A DNA stretch of 64,000 nt from Halorubrum laminariae (GTDB taxonomy: Archaea; Halobacteriota; Halobacteria; Halobacteriales; Haloferacaceae): assembly GCF_024494655.1 (NCBI RefSeq), contig NZ_JANHDL010000014.1:24032-88031 (forward strand), given 5' to 3'. Of the stretch, positions 55,301 to 62,387 are shown in pieces; within the stretch, counting starts at the first letter, position 1; each line of letters starts with the position of its first letter. A model generated the notes under the pieces. The model was not told the DNA's origin. It was given only the letters and a program-made list of their open reading frames with translations, and ran no database searches. The translations under genes were made by a program, and so were the position numbers.

Positions 55301-56406
55301 ACACAACGTTCACGAGTGATAATACGACTGTCGCCACCGTCAGCGGCAACACACTTACCGCTGAGGCAGCTGGCACAGCGACCATCGAGGGCACGTACAC
55401 TGCCAACGGCGAAACAGTGCGGAACACAGTCGACGTGACTGTCGAAGCTGCCGCAGACGAGGGTGACGAGACTGATGACGATACCCCACCGAGTGATGGT
55501 GGCGACGGTGGCGGCGGTGGCGGCGGTGGCGGTGGTGGCGGGGGCTTCGGATCATCCCCATCCGACTCGCTGAGCCTCGATGCGACAGCATCTGAGACGG
55601 TGCGGCCCACACTCGATCTGACGGCGAACCAGCGTGTGGGGACCTTCGAGGATGTCAACAACGTGGGCTCGATCCGCTTCGATACGACAGACCAGATTAG
55701 TGAGGTGACTGTGTCGGATATCGATCCGGATGCCAGTGACGTTAATCCGCCAGGTGGCGCGGTGACAGTCCAAGAAATCGTGGTGCCCGATGATATGACG
55801 GAGCAGTCGGCATCGATCCAGTTCCGCGTCTCGTCAGAGCGGCTTGAGACAGTTGGTGCCAGCGCCGACGAGCTTGTCGCAGTGCGGCTCACTGATGATG
55901 GGTGGGACACACTTGAGTCGACGAGCGTGGAGGAGACCGAGACGGGCGTTGAAATTGAAGCCACGACGCCCGGCTTCTCGGTGTTCGCCGTGAGTGCTAT
56001 CGGCCAACCCGAGGCAACCGCTTCGGCAACCCCGAGTCCGGTGACAGCCGGTGAAACGCTCGAACTGGATGGATCTGAGTCGACAGATCAGTTCGGTGAA
56101 CTCGTCAGCTACGACTGGTCGATTGACGGACAGTCACTCTCCGGTGAAACAGCGAGCGTAACGCTCGACGAGCCCGGCGAGTACACCGCTGAGCTCACCG
56201 TGACGAACGATGCCGGTAACACAGACACGGCAACGACAACGGTGACCGTTGAGCAGGCAACCGATGGTGGCACCGGAGGCGCTGATGGTGGTGATGGCGG
56301 TGACACAGACACGTCCGAAGACGGGATTCCCGGCTTCGGTGTGGTTATTGCACTGCTTGCAGTGATCGCCGCTGCGCTGCTCGCTAGCCGGCGTACAGAG
56401 CGGTAA
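49339..56406 (+). CDS. Giant PGF-CTERM surface protein with CARDB repeats and a beta-helix
   Basis: The protein has 2355 residues from ATG 49339, where a signal peptide begins (IVVMAIIMLLTPVAGATG). Approximate domains: BGTF-type surface N-terminal region 30-430; eight or more CARDB/Ig-like repeats 434-1470 (the pattern VENTGGV or ENTG recurs); right-handed parallel beta-helix 1475-1725 (VRPGEYQARNTIEIPEGVTV, ending DNWWGGG); two more CARDB repeats to ~1945; BIG_2-like domain to ~2040; a polyglycine run; PGF-pre-PGF domain ending TPGFSVFAV near 2218; PKD domain to ~2306; PGF-CTERM (IPGFGVVIALLAVIAAALLA). It should be lipid-anchored by archaeosortase and stand out from the S-layer. Codon use in 51.0-54.9 kb is far more GC-rich than in both ends. 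Confidence 0.9.
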   Translation: MSIDRVTIVVMAIIMLLTPVAGATGSAVATTPESLGDTDVTAQTNPDLAGNFVNTTEGVDIWDRSALPLRLDRSSSAGTATSVESPDIIAQSPSGEENFLRESGNSNFVVYEPDTTLDIGFDLSRVGQTTGIDGESVHLIAVKAESAEDPELPSTGDIAGLREFIRNEADNENVVFENASTETVESGGAEFQYDLSQEDRGAGSYVFMAVQTESGSGVVVDNQNISVDGEVNILGVDNALVQQTSSDVAVDDTYEVGETIEFNVDGNVDSESDRVEHVVAVWNESAVADEEVRIIAPDEVTSETTTGDFTINHTIAQVSGSQNVEDDVSAFGRTLSSNERAGVFDLADVVTFLANDGEFAAPETNRGDDTVVNASMTAVNTTSASTTVEVETLESFESGDYVAVHMAMADGQLTKMSSNRTEITLTEQGTQPAFTFNISEADEQVTRGDSVEIPVAIENTGAGGTDEIAVTAAGEDDPRVTRDVSLDANESTVEVLSVPTSDSDGDSITFTVETDAQSEEITVDLQDPSDFDVSLSVTAPSGGEGEQYNSTEDDLNGTVTVENTGGVTDEQNVSVSFGDETLVDRAVELDGEEDNTIEFNRTLTGADAGDTTLTATTDDDIATQTISVLRLGEFEIDVIEDESILNPVASQNISVVAEITNVGETEVTRTVNLTADASNEIASEEFTLAEGESQDFEPSTTTTEDDGGNVLSYEIAAEDDDSETVTANVDEVRPFLDVTIDELNQSSVDEPAEDETVPVQVDATVENPGETTSGSVMFTKDGEEFATADISDLSDTTEINETFEVELGDAPEVTIDATAERDDAEEPDTSDETTLDVTPQAEFAVSIDEATNVSDDLSDEEFAPTISVENLGEQSASGNVSVFFNGTEQDIIEFDSLNSDESTNVVTDGGNFSINASDFEQGEYLLEAQAANDATGETTADTDRVAIGQPANFSVNDVTVPSSVDQGDEVEIEATIENTGGVDAEKPVTVEFGDRTLETTDVNIPSDEETTETVTYTTTSTDAGSASDVAVSTTDDEATNSVDVRANAEFEADLTVDETAIAGDTVTTAVTVTNDGGLAGNTTDVRLLADGEEIANATGIELAEGEQTTETFEVSPETAGDLELVAVTDDDSAEATVAVGEPGELDLSVRSVTDPVTADENVTVTVAAENVGDGDLESRRVRLSVDGTLANTTTVDVAGGATETVELTGEVDRTVADGETETAAVAVVTPEDRVDRDVTVQPVPDDALFRVDGLEASADEVLNTSDANVTVNATVTNIGDIEGTQNVTFTAGDAVSETNEDIQLDGNGDSTEVSFGFDVSELGLDLDDEESTDVTYEIGTVNQTDNGTLTVTEPDPATPELVDVAVDETATQEEPLTATVTVRNAGDQPLDGNETVTLDYEDGAVANDSVALNTSDSVAEGDSLASGAEATVELSVAPPAEPLAGTFDREVTVGFGNDEFADDTVARTAAVDFEGVASGVDAAEADDTADTVTVRPGEYQARNTIEIPEGVTVEADSPVDAPVIRQPSRDDETAMQIVGEDVTLDGLTFEGDGNGTAVEVDADDATLTSVRATNWSTGIDETAGSNALTGVEVSDTDVGIRLAGDNGTAVDFARVTGASDTGILVESGENEIAGAEVLSSGTGIELLSAETVVEGATVRNSADYGIRVTEVPGDVSENANASDIDENPSVTIDDSVLESNSVSVFSDDSFVDATDNWWGGGAPVEGSDWVARSVVDDGDPLDTRPESTFTVDDSDLPSSVVRDESFTIEPTIVNNGTGADRQRIELRRGDGTVVDSQDLGLNTSESGTVSLSDNTDVTDGEEIALTVASLDDTMSDDSVAVDDPAEFALGDLSAPSMAVALGETLSVDAPVDNVGDSPGTVTAELRDINGDVVDTTDVDVGANSTETPTLSWDTDTEASGDVTVALVDDTGSDLVTKTLAVTVGPAAPTTLSVSVDEVSDNTLTVNETATVSATAGLTDDSSVDATADTTFTSDNTTVATVSGNTLTAEAAGTATIEGTYTANGETVRNTVDVTVEAAADEGDETDDDTPPSDGGDGGGGGGGGGGGGGFGSSPSDSLSLDATASETVRPTLDLTANQRVGTFEDVNNVGSIRFDTTDQISEVTVSDIDPDASDVNPPGGAVTVQEIVVPDDMTEQSASIQFRVSSERLETVGASADELVAVRLTDDGWDTLESTSVEETETGVEIEATTPGFSVFAVSAIGQPEATASATPSPVTAGETLELDGSESTDQFGELVSYDWSIDGQSLSGETASVTLDEPGEYTAELTVTNDAGNTDTATTTVTVEQATDGGTGGADGGDGGDTDTSEDGIPGFGVVIALLAVIAAALLASRRTER

Positions 56407-56925
56407 GCCGGCAGTTCCACCTTCAAGAGGGAGTGTCGGATTTTTGTGTGTGGTGTAGTATCACATCGAGTCCCCACAGAGAGGATAAGCAAGGCGGCCC
56501 CGAGCTTGACCCAGAGGTGCTTCACGATCACCGTTGTGTAGGGGTCACACCGGCCAGCAGACTAGATTTTGGTGAGCTCGCCCGCCTCGGCGACGGACAG
56601 GTCGATTTGTCGAGCCGCTGAACACACTTGTCGCTGATCGGCTGGGCGCGTCGCCGGGGACCGATCTGCTCCAGAGCCGATCGCATCCACGGTTCACGTT
56701 CACCGATGGGGGATCGCGACTCCAAGGACGACGCCGCCAGTCCGAACTATCGCAGCGAATGCGATGCCTCACCACGAGATAGAGATAATGTGACACCACT
56801 GCGACTCAGCGTGACAAGGGTGTCCCAGCGAAGGAATGGTCAACAGACGTGGACCCTGCTGCCAGCGCTCACGAGGGTGAGTTTCGGGACTGTTGTTTGC
56901 GGTGAGAAAACATCAACTGTCTAGA
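56407..56925. other. Gap after the giant surface-protein gene
   Basis: It contains the solo tnpB-end relic at 56490. Otherwise I see no gene. Minus-strand frames at 56545-56799 look like eroded coding sequence (Arg-rich) but match nothing I know. Confidence 0.35.
56490..56525 (+). ncRNA. Solo tnpB 3'-end (omegaRNA-scaffold-like) relic, copy 4
   Basis: ATAAGCAAGGCGGCCCCGAG, then CTTGACCCAGAGGTGCTTCAC. It is more degenerate than the others. The ATAAGCAAGGCG lead is shared with copy 1 at 10961. Confidence 0.35.
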
Positions 56926-57462
56926 TCAGCTATCGATTTGCTCCTCATACAGATCTTTGATCCCGGGGAGTCCATCGTACATCCATACGCCAGCTCCAAG
57001 GACAGTCAGAACAATCTCAAACACCATCAGTGGCGTCATCTCCAGCGTCAAGAAGAAGGTAAGAAAACTCTGCGTGCCACCTTCTGGAACTGCAGTCACT
57101 GGCCAGAACAAGTAGCCAAGCGCAAGGAAATCACGCGATACGAGCGGCCCAATCATATCACCAACAAGATGTGAAAGATACCCCACTGCAAATGCAATCA
57201 CGAGTGCTCGCTGATCACGATGCTCAACGATTATCCACAGTACAGCACAGAGTACGGTGACTGTGAATAATGAATGCGCGAGGCTTCGTCCGTACGGTAG
57301 TAACGGAACAGTCCAAGTCAGGGGCTTATCGATCAAGTCCGGAAATTGCGTACCAAAGCCCACGGCAAACACCGACAGTCCAATCGGTGGACGTCCAAGC
57401 CGCTGCCGGGTGTACAGCGAATACAACAGATATCCAAATGCAGCGTGTCCCCAAGGTAGCAT
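56926..57462 (-). CDS. YdjM-like membrane-bound metal-dependent hydrolase (third copy)
   Basis: The protein has 178 residues. Family motifs are MLPWGHAAFGYLLYSLYTRQ, VGFGTQFPDLIDKPLTWTV, YGRSLAHSLFTV and GYLSHLVGDMIGP. Four hydrophobic helices. It lies outside the glycan region, beside the envelope locus. TACAACAAAGAATCATG upstream is AT-rich and may be its promoter. Confidence 0.82.
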   Translation of the reverse strand: MLPWGHAAFGYLLYSLYTRQRLGRPPIGLSVFAVGFGTQFPDLIDKPLTWTVPLLPYGRSLAHSLFTVTVLCAVLWIIVEHRDQRALVIAFAVGYLSHLVGDMIGPLVSRDFLALGYLFWPVTAVPEGGTQSFLTFFLTLEMTPLMVFEIVLTVLGAGVWMYDGLPGIKDLYEEQIDS

Positions 57463-57824
57463 CTACTACATGATTCTTTGTTGTAACATATAGCTCACAC
57501 GAAAAGACATTTCGTTGCAACGGTGTGTTAATTACGCCTACGGGTGAACCGCCGTGAGGTAAGCCACGAGGCACTCGAGCTACTCGTCTCTGAACCGTGG
57601 ATAGAGCGAGCCCTCTCTGAAACTTTTGTAGCCCGCTGTAGGAGGAGAACTGATGGGGGGATCTCGCTACAGCGAGCCAGACAGCACTTCAGGGGCTTCT
57701 TGAGGACTAGCAGTCCTCATCATAATTCCATAACAGATATACAAATTCTTTTTGGTATTTTTGCTCACCAGAGCGAGTTAATGCGCTGGTCAAGTGCTTC
57801 GAATACCGCCGAGTAGACCTCAAG
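57463..57824. other. Relic-rich gap
   Basis: It holds the minus-strand solo tnpB-end (57544). A hairpin from the inverted GAGGACTAGCAGTCCTC lies near 57702-57718. Nothing else is recognised. Confidence 0.4.
57544..57580 (-). ncRNA. Solo tnpB 3'-end (omegaRNA-scaffold-like) relic, copy 5
   Basis: On the minus strand: GCTCGAGTGCCTCGTGGCTT, then ACCTCACGGCGGTTCAC. The GAGTGCCTCG core and GGCGGTTCAC end match copy 1. Confidence 0.4.
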
Positions 57825-57903
57825 TGGATACAGCGCAGAGGAGGACATCGAAGAATGTCCACAGTGTGACTCTCACGAGATCGCGGCCTACGATCTCGAG
57901 TGA
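57825..57903 (+). pseudogene. 3' remnant of the 51-aa zinc-ribbon gene
   Basis: Similarity to 7743-7898 starts at GGATACAGCG and runs to the TGA, encoding EECPQCDSHEIAAYDLE. The first CxxC is lost, and the last Cys-containing knuckle has Asp in place of Gly. Confidence 0.6.
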
Positions 57904-57939
57904 TCGCTGAAGAGCTCACAGTTGGTAGAGATGGTTCAA

Positions 57940-57991
57940 TACCTTATGTATCATCCGAGCGCTGAAGTGGCTCCAATTGTTACATAAGATA
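57940..57991 (+). promoter_or_regulatory. Inverted repeat C, copy 3
   Basis: TACCTTATGTATCA (57940-57953) and TGTTACATAAGATA (57978-57991). One arm base is changed relative to the other copies. Confidence 0.6.
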
Positions 57992-58172
57992 TGGAGCAGC
58001 CGTCACCACCAACCTCGCTCCCGAAGTATCTCGCGGAGGGACTCCCAAAGCAGGACACGGAGACACTCCATGAGATACAGAACTACGTCGAGGCACTCAT
58101 TGAGTATCGTGACCAGTCACTCGATGCCGATGAACTTCCCAAGACTGCTGAGCCCATCGATGAGCGGTGGTT
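57991..58172 (+). pseudogene. DUF6788 gene truncated by an ISH3-type element
   Basis: The N-terminal 58 or so codons match the copy at 17192 (PKYLAEGLPKQDTETLHEIQ). The similarity then stops at GATGAG, where the IS terminus begins. The Cys-rich DUF6788 knuckle is lost, so it is non-functional as such. Confidence 0.7.
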
Positions 58173-58868
58173 AGCGGTTAGCGGTGGTATCGGTCGTCAG
58201 GTGGCCGATTTGCGGGGACGGCCCGACGCACCGCGAGAGCCGTCCACGCAGCTCGTCGAATCATATTGATGAACTCCTTGTACGGCCACCACCAGAGGCG
58301 ACGCCCACCTCGGCGGGGCGTCGCCGCATACTCGTAGTGAAGGTACCGCCAGACGTTCTGTAAGAGGAGACTCACCACAACGTATAGCAGTCGTACCGTT
58401 GGATCTCGTGTTGTTGTCGTCGCTATCGCTTGCTCAAACAACCGGTAGCTCGATTCGATACCGAACCGCTTGCTGTAGTGGTATCGAGCGTCTCGTGGTG
58501 GGTCGATGAACGGCGCGTTAGCGGCGTAGCCGTGACGCGCCACCCCGTTCTCGTCATACTTCCCGTTCAGGTACGTACAGTCGATGTAGACGGGAAACTC
58601 GACGGTCCAGCTGTGACCGTCGAGTTTCCCCGTCAGATCATGCTGAATGACGCGACTCCACCCTTCCGAGAGCTCTTGCTGAATCGTCTCACCCCACCAG
58701 ATGATCGGGATCACGTACGCGTAATTGTGCGCCTGAAGCTGCGTGAGACACTTGCTGTCGTAGAATCCGCGATCAAGGTAGACGGCCTTGACCCCGGTGT
58801 CAAGGCCGTCGAGGACACCGAAGAACTCAGCGAGGACACTGCTGGCGGTATCGCCGTCTCGGAGAGGA
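58173..58868 (-). mobile_element. Truncated ISH3-type element
   Basis: Its terminus adjoins the DUF6788 stub on the left. On the right the transposase is cut where DUF6610 sequence begins (CCATCGCCATCG). The two flanking genes are therefore both broken by this element and the deletion that followed. Confidence 0.65.
58178..58868 (-). pseudogene. ISH3-family transposase, C-terminal ~230 residues
   Basis: Recognisable core: VYLDRGFYDSKCLTQLQAHN, then YHYSKRFGIESSYRLFEQAI (the Y-(2)-R-(3)-E-like region) and VSLLLQNVWRYLHYEYAATP. The N-terminal third, including the first catalytic Asp region, is missing. ISH3 is a haloarchaeal DDE family. Confidence 0.8.
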
Positions 58869-58869
58869 C

Positions 58870-58936
58870 CCATCGCCATCGAAACAACCTCGAGGAGATC
58901 GCCGGCGAGCAGAGCGTCTACCTCCCGCCGCCGTGA
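58870..58936 (+). pseudogene. C-terminal remnant of a DUF6610 gene
   Basis: HRHRNNLEEIAGEQSVYLPP matches the end of the DUF6610 protein at 5741 (HRHRNNLEEIDGEQSVYIPP). It proves this was a second full cassette before the ISH3-type insertion. Confidence 0.75.
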
Positions 58937-58943
58937 CGCAGCG

Positions 58944-58980
58944 AGCTGTTTTTCGCGCCCTCCAGAGAGGGCGAGGGCTC
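58944..58980 (+). promoter_or_regulatory. Leader element B, copy 7
   Basis: GCTGTTTTTCGCGCCC, TCCAGAGAGGGCGAGGGCTC. GTGTGA lies a few bases before GTG 59014. Confidence 0.55.
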
Positions 58981-59013
58981 GATCCGGAGAGTCCTCGGAG
59001 AGTGTGATTTTCC

Positions 59014-59361
59014 GTGAGTCAACAACAGCGACCGAACGACGTCTCGATCGACGACATTCCAGTCGACGTATCGAACACCCAATCAGGCAAGGTCGACCCC
59101 GCTGAGGTACCCGAGGAAATCCGGTCGATCACGCGTGGACTCGCGAGCGAGCAACCGCCGACGAATCCGCTCGTCGTCCTGAAGGCGGCTCGCTGGTGGT
59201 ATATCCACGGCAAAGGCGGGACTGACCCCGCGTTTCAGTGGGCGGTCGAGTGGGTGCGACACCTCGCGACAGACACGCCGAGCGATGTGGACCAGTTCGA
59301 CGCGTTCCTCGAGTATCTCGTCACGGTCGGCTTCGCTGACGAGACGAAATCGCTCCGGTAA
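59014..59361 (+). CDS. 115-residue cassette protein (paralogue of 5818-6165)
   Basis: It is collinear with the protein at 5818 and about 90% identical by eye (SIDDIPVDVSNTQSGKVDPA, VLKAARWWYIHGKGGTDPAF). It also starts with GTG. It is the first intact gene of the second cassette copy. The function is unknown. Confidence 0.78.
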   Translation: MSQQQRPNDVSIDDIPVDVSNTQSGKVDPAEVPEEIRSITRGLASEQPPTNPLVVLKAARWWYIHGKGGTDPAFQWAVEWVRHLATDTPSDVDQFDAFLEYLVTVGFADETKSLR

Positions 59362-59453
59362 GCAGTCCCCATTCACACCGTGGGGTACCCAACCGGACAA
59401 TACCCGATAGAAGCGCTGACGACAGTGAGTGGTGCAGACGGAGCGAGAGTCAC

Positions 59454-59609
59454 TTAGAGCTGGTAGCAGGCGACGTCTCCTCCACCACAGGTGGGACACG
59501 TTTCGGTGTCCTCGGAGAGAGTCGTTCCGCAGTGCCGGCACTCATACAGAGTGGACGTGGTGGCCGTTCGAGGGCCAACGACCCCACGAAGTACCTCGAC
59601 GAGACCCAT
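59454..59609 (-). CDS. 51-residue zinc-ribbon protein
   Basis: ATG 59609 to TAA 59454. It contains LYECRHCGTTLSEDTETCPT and CGGGDVACYQL, a CxxC...CxxC ribbon related to the 7743/16948 proteins. It is inserted, on the opposite strand, between two cassette genes that are adjacent in the first copy. Confidence 0.6.
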   Translation of the reverse strand: MGLVEVLRGVVGPRTATTSTLYECRHCGTTLSEDTETCPTCGGGDVACYQL

Positions 59610-59690
59610 CTATTTGGCAGTAGTGACGTACGCGGTGTTAAATTCCATCCCTCGATAGCAACCCCGATGTAAACCCCGCAGCCGCGCCGT

Positions 59691-59726
59691 CGTTTATTGT
59701 GCGCCCCCGAGGGGTGCGGCGCGTCC
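59691..59726 (+). promoter_or_regulatory. Leader element B, copy 8
   Basis: CGTTTATTGTGCG, CCCCCGAGGGGTGCGGC and GCGTCCTGAA. It shares a near-identical core with copy 5 at 6171. Confidence 0.6.
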
Positions 59727-59825
59727 TGAACTGATGCAGTGGCCGTACCTCGAATTCCTGCAAATCATGGCTCGACCAGTGACACGTCGGCCTCGTTCGA
59801 AGAGACCGACACACGGAACGACGAG

Positions 59826-60692
59826 ATGCACAGTACCATCGAAGCCTGGATCGACGACCTCGTCACAGACGTCGACGAGGCGAAAACGAGCCAGCAGTTC
59901 CAGGAGTGGCTCGATGTCCAGTCTAGGTTCCACGACTACTCCCACCGAAACACGCTGCTGATCAACCTCCAGTGTCCCGAGGCAACGAAGGTCGCGGGCT
60001 ACAACACCTGGCGAAACGACTTCGACCGCCACGTCCAGGAAGGCGAACAGGCCATCTGGATCTGGGCACCCATCATCACCAAACAGTGCCCCGAGTGTGA
60101 GAATTCGCCCAGCTACCACGAACAAAGCGACTGTGAGTACGACGAGACACCACCCGAGGATTGGTCGAAAGGGCTTGTCGGCTTCAAGCCAACGGCAGTC
60201 TTCGACGTGTCCCAGACCGAGGGCGAACCGCTCCCCGAACTGGAAAGCGAGGCAACTGGTGATGCCGACGACCTGGTGCCCGCGCTCCTCGATGCGGCGG
60301 ACGATCTCGATGTCGACGTGCGTATCGTCGACGCTACCGACTGGGACCATGGCGACGCGAAAGGCGTCTGCAAACATCGGAATTGCCACGAGTGCCAGCC
60401 CGTCATCGAAGCGAAAGCCCGCTCGAATCAGGCCGATCTCGCGGTCACGTTGATTCATGAGTACGCCCACGCGTTGCTCCATTTCGACGTCGACGATACC
60501 GAACGCGCAAAACGCGAGGTCGAAGCCGAAGCCGTTGCGTACATCGTCGGACGGTATTTCGACCTGGATACGAGCGGGTCAGCGTTCTATCTTGCCGCGT
60601 GGCAAGACGACGAGGCAGAGGGTATTCAGGAGCGTCTCGGCCGGATCAGTTCGACCGCCCAGGAGATCATCGGAACGGTTGAAGAGAGCTGA
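59826..60692 (+). CDS. ArdC-like + HExxH protein (paralogue of 6250-7185)
   Basis: The protein has 288 residues from ATG 59826. The start aligned with the first copy would be ATG 59767, but one base is missing just after it, so the original N-terminus (~20 residues) is out of frame. The remainder is complete: FQEWLDVQSRFHDYSHRNTL, CPECENSPSYHEQSDC, LIHEYAHALLHF (zinc protease-like motif) and REVEAEAVAYIVGRYFD. An extra Cys pair (CKHRNCHEC) is present compared with the first copy. Confidence 0.8.
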   Translation: MHSTIEAWIDDLVTDVDEAKTSQQFQEWLDVQSRFHDYSHRNTLLINLQCPEATKVAGYNTWRNDFDRHVQEGEQAIWIWAPIITKQCPECENSPSYHEQSDCEYDETPPEDWSKGLVGFKPTAVFDVSQTEGEPLPELESEATGDADDLVPALLDAADDLDVDVRIVDATDWDHGDAKGVCKHRNCHECQPVIEAKARSNQADLAVTLIHEYAHALLHFDVDDTERAKREVEAEAVAYIVGRYFDLDTSGSAFYLAAWQDDEAEGIQERLGRISSTAQEIIGTVEES

Positions 60693-60710
60693 ACACGCGA
60701 TTCTCCCTCG

Positions 60711-60752
60711 TTAACCAACAATCGACTGGGAAGACGGTGTTTCGTTGGTTAA
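60711..60752. repeat. Inverted repeat A, copy 5
   Basis: TTAACCAAC (60711-60719) and GTTGGTTAA (60744-60752) with a 24-nt spacer, directly abutting leader element B copy 9. Confidence 0.72.
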
Positions 60753-60785
60753 TTTTATCGGCGCCCGCCGAGGGGCGGAGGCGCA
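60753..60785 (+). promoter_or_regulatory. Leader element B, copy 9
   Basis: TTTTATCG, then GCGCCCGCCGAGGGGCGGAG and GCGC. It is nearly the same as the orphan copy at 7231. Confidence 0.6.
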
Positions 60786-60803
60786 TTTCAGTCTCCACGA
60801 ACC

Positions 60804-61631
60804 ATGAGTGAGACGTATCTCTCCGCTGTCCTCGGCGAGGCGGAACGAGTTGCACAACAGCATGACCAGATCGCCCGGTCGACGGACGATCCAGCACACG
60901 AGTACCTGCGGTACGCTGTCCTCCGGCTGCTCGAAGGTGAGGCTGTCGAGACGCCTGCGGACGTTCCCGAAATCGACGGCGTGACCGTTGGATATGGAGA
61001 GGATGACGCGATGTTCGACAGCTGGGGTCCCGATGTCGAGTGGTGGGACGACATCCCACCGCGAGAGGAGTGTACTCGCTTCCGGATCTTCTACCCCGAC
61101 GAGCACGAGGTTGTTCCACGAGTGATCGTCGACGTGATGGCCGCCCTGGGCGCGTGGCGCGTGTGGGCTGGGACCGCCGCGGCCTGTGGCTCCTACGACC
61201 ATCGCGAGCGCCGCGAAGTCCACTACCGCTGGCCAGAAGGCCATCCGGTCGAAGATCTCCTGCAAGATCGGCTCCAGGGTCCCGAGGCCGCCGTCGCGCC
61301 GGACGGTGGCCGAACAGGCGACGTTCGCGACCGAATGGTCGTCACGGAGGACTCAAGCCAGCGTGCGGACCTCGAACCGCGAACCCGACGCGCCGTCGAC
61401 GAAACGATGGCGGTCTCACTGCTCAAAAAAGGCGGTCGCTACGAAGTCCGGTCAGCGTCCGGAAACCGATACGACGTCGACGTGATCAGCGAGTCGTGTA
61501 CCTGTCCGGACTGGCAGCAGCGATCGCCCGAGGGGGGCTGTAAACACATCCGGCGAGTGGATCACGAGATCAAGCAAGGACGGGTTCCCCGCCCAGACGG
61601 CCGACTCCCAACCGGTTCGACCCAGGCGTGA
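60804..61631 (+). CDS. SWIM zinc-finger protein of the cassette
   Basis: The protein has 275 residues. The C-terminal part has YDVDVISESCTCPDWQQRSP and EGGCKH, a SWIM finger (CxC...CxH), after KKGGRYEVRSASGN. The N-terminal ~170 residues (HEYLRYAVLRLLEGEAVETP, DDIPPREECTRFRIFYPDEH) are unrecognised. SWIM fingers bind DNA or proteins. This gene is missing after the orphan leader at 7.2 kb, so it is the natural last member of the cassette. Confidence 0.78.
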   Translation: MSETYLSAVLGEAERVAQQHDQIARSTDDPAHEYLRYAVLRLLEGEAVETPADVPEIDGVTVGYGEDDAMFDSWGPDVEWWDDIPPREECTRFRIFYPDEHEVVPRVIVDVMAALGAWRVWAGTAAACGSYDHRERREVHYRWPEGHPVEDLLQDRLQGPEAAVAPDGGRTGDVRDRMVVTEDSSQRADLEPRTRRAVDETMAVSLLKKGGRYEVRSASGNRYDVDVISESCTCPDWQQRSPEGGCKHIRRVDHEIKQGRVPRPDGRLPTGSTQA

Positions 61632-61709
61632 GTGCCCAGAAGAGGAGAGGTCAATCTGGGTTTCGGTGGTTAGGTTAACACCTGGGTTCGTCGGTGGTTC
61701 CAGGTGTGA

Positions 61710-62258
61710 TTACGGCAGTTCGCCGGTCGCGTCGACGAGCTCTTCCTCGGTCTGCCAGCGATAGAGTCGCCCCTTCTGGTCAAACAGTTCGAAGACGCCG
61801 TCTTGCATCCAGCCGAACAGCTGGTCTTCGTCCTCGTAGTCTCGTTTGAGGACGTGACTCTTCGCGAAGTATTCGACTGTCCCTACGAGGAGGCCCTGTT
61901 CGACGAGAAAGTCACTTGGTTCCGTCTCGGCGACACCGACGAGAGAAGTGACGATATTGGCGATCAGGCAGAACTTCTGGATGCTGTTGTCCCACTCGCC
62001 GCGGATGTCGACCATCCGGAACGCGTACGCATCCGTCCGGCGATTCAAGCGATCAACCACGAGATTCAGTCGGCGAATCGGTTCCCGGTCATAGTTCCCG
62101 AGCACGAAATACGATCGGTCGTTTTCGTACACGGGCGTCAACTCACTCAGCGCGTGAAGGATCTCCTCGTTGTCCGCCAGCGAAATTTCCTCCTCGTCGA
62201 GTTGGGCTTTGGCACTCGTGAGTATCTCGTCGGGGACAGTTGACTCCTCGTCGGTCAT
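61710..62258 (-). CDS. Hypothetical protein, target of the divergent regulator
   Basis: The protein has 182 residues from ATG 62258. It is alpha/beta, with DRSYFVLGNYDREPIRRLNL and FCLIANIVTSLVGVAE. No family is recognised. It is divergent from the winged-helix gene at 62388, with palindromes GATTTAC...GTAAATC in the shared promoter space, so it is probably controlled by it. Confidence 0.6.
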   Translation of the reverse strand: MTDEESTVPDEILTSAKAQLDEEEISLADNEEILHALSELTPVYENDRSYFVLGNYDREPIRRLNLVVDRLNRRTDAYAFRMVDIRGEWDNSIQKFCLIANIVTSLVGVAETEPSDFLVEQGLLVGTVEYFAKSHVLKRDYEDEDQLFGWMQDGVFELFDQKGRLYRWQTEEELVDATGELP

Positions 62259-62287
62259 ACCGCATTCCTCTCGCAGGGTAGAGATAT

Positions 62288-62304
62288 GATTTACGGAGTA
62301 AATC
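62288..62304. promoter_or_regulatory. Palindromic operator 1
   Basis: GATTTACGGAGTAAATC is a perfect 7-bp palindrome with a 3-bp centre, 30-46 bp upstream of ATG 62258, where the TATA box would lie. Confidence 0.55.
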
Positions 62305-62338
62305 ACCTATTCAATTAGCGTTCGTCTTACTACAGGGT

Positions 62339-62357
62339 GATTTACTCAAGGGTAAAC
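62339..62357. promoter_or_regulatory. Palindromic operator 2
   Basis: GATTTACTCAAGGGTAAAC is a near-palindromic copy of the same site, 31-49 bp upstream of ATG 62388. Confidence 0.5.
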
Positions 62358-62387
62358 TACTTGTCTTGCCACCACGTAGCGAGACGC

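Noticed and set aside
54726..55964. 412-codon minus-strand Ser-rich frame
   Set aside because: Shadow of the surface-protein gene, with a proline run mirroring the polyglycine codons.
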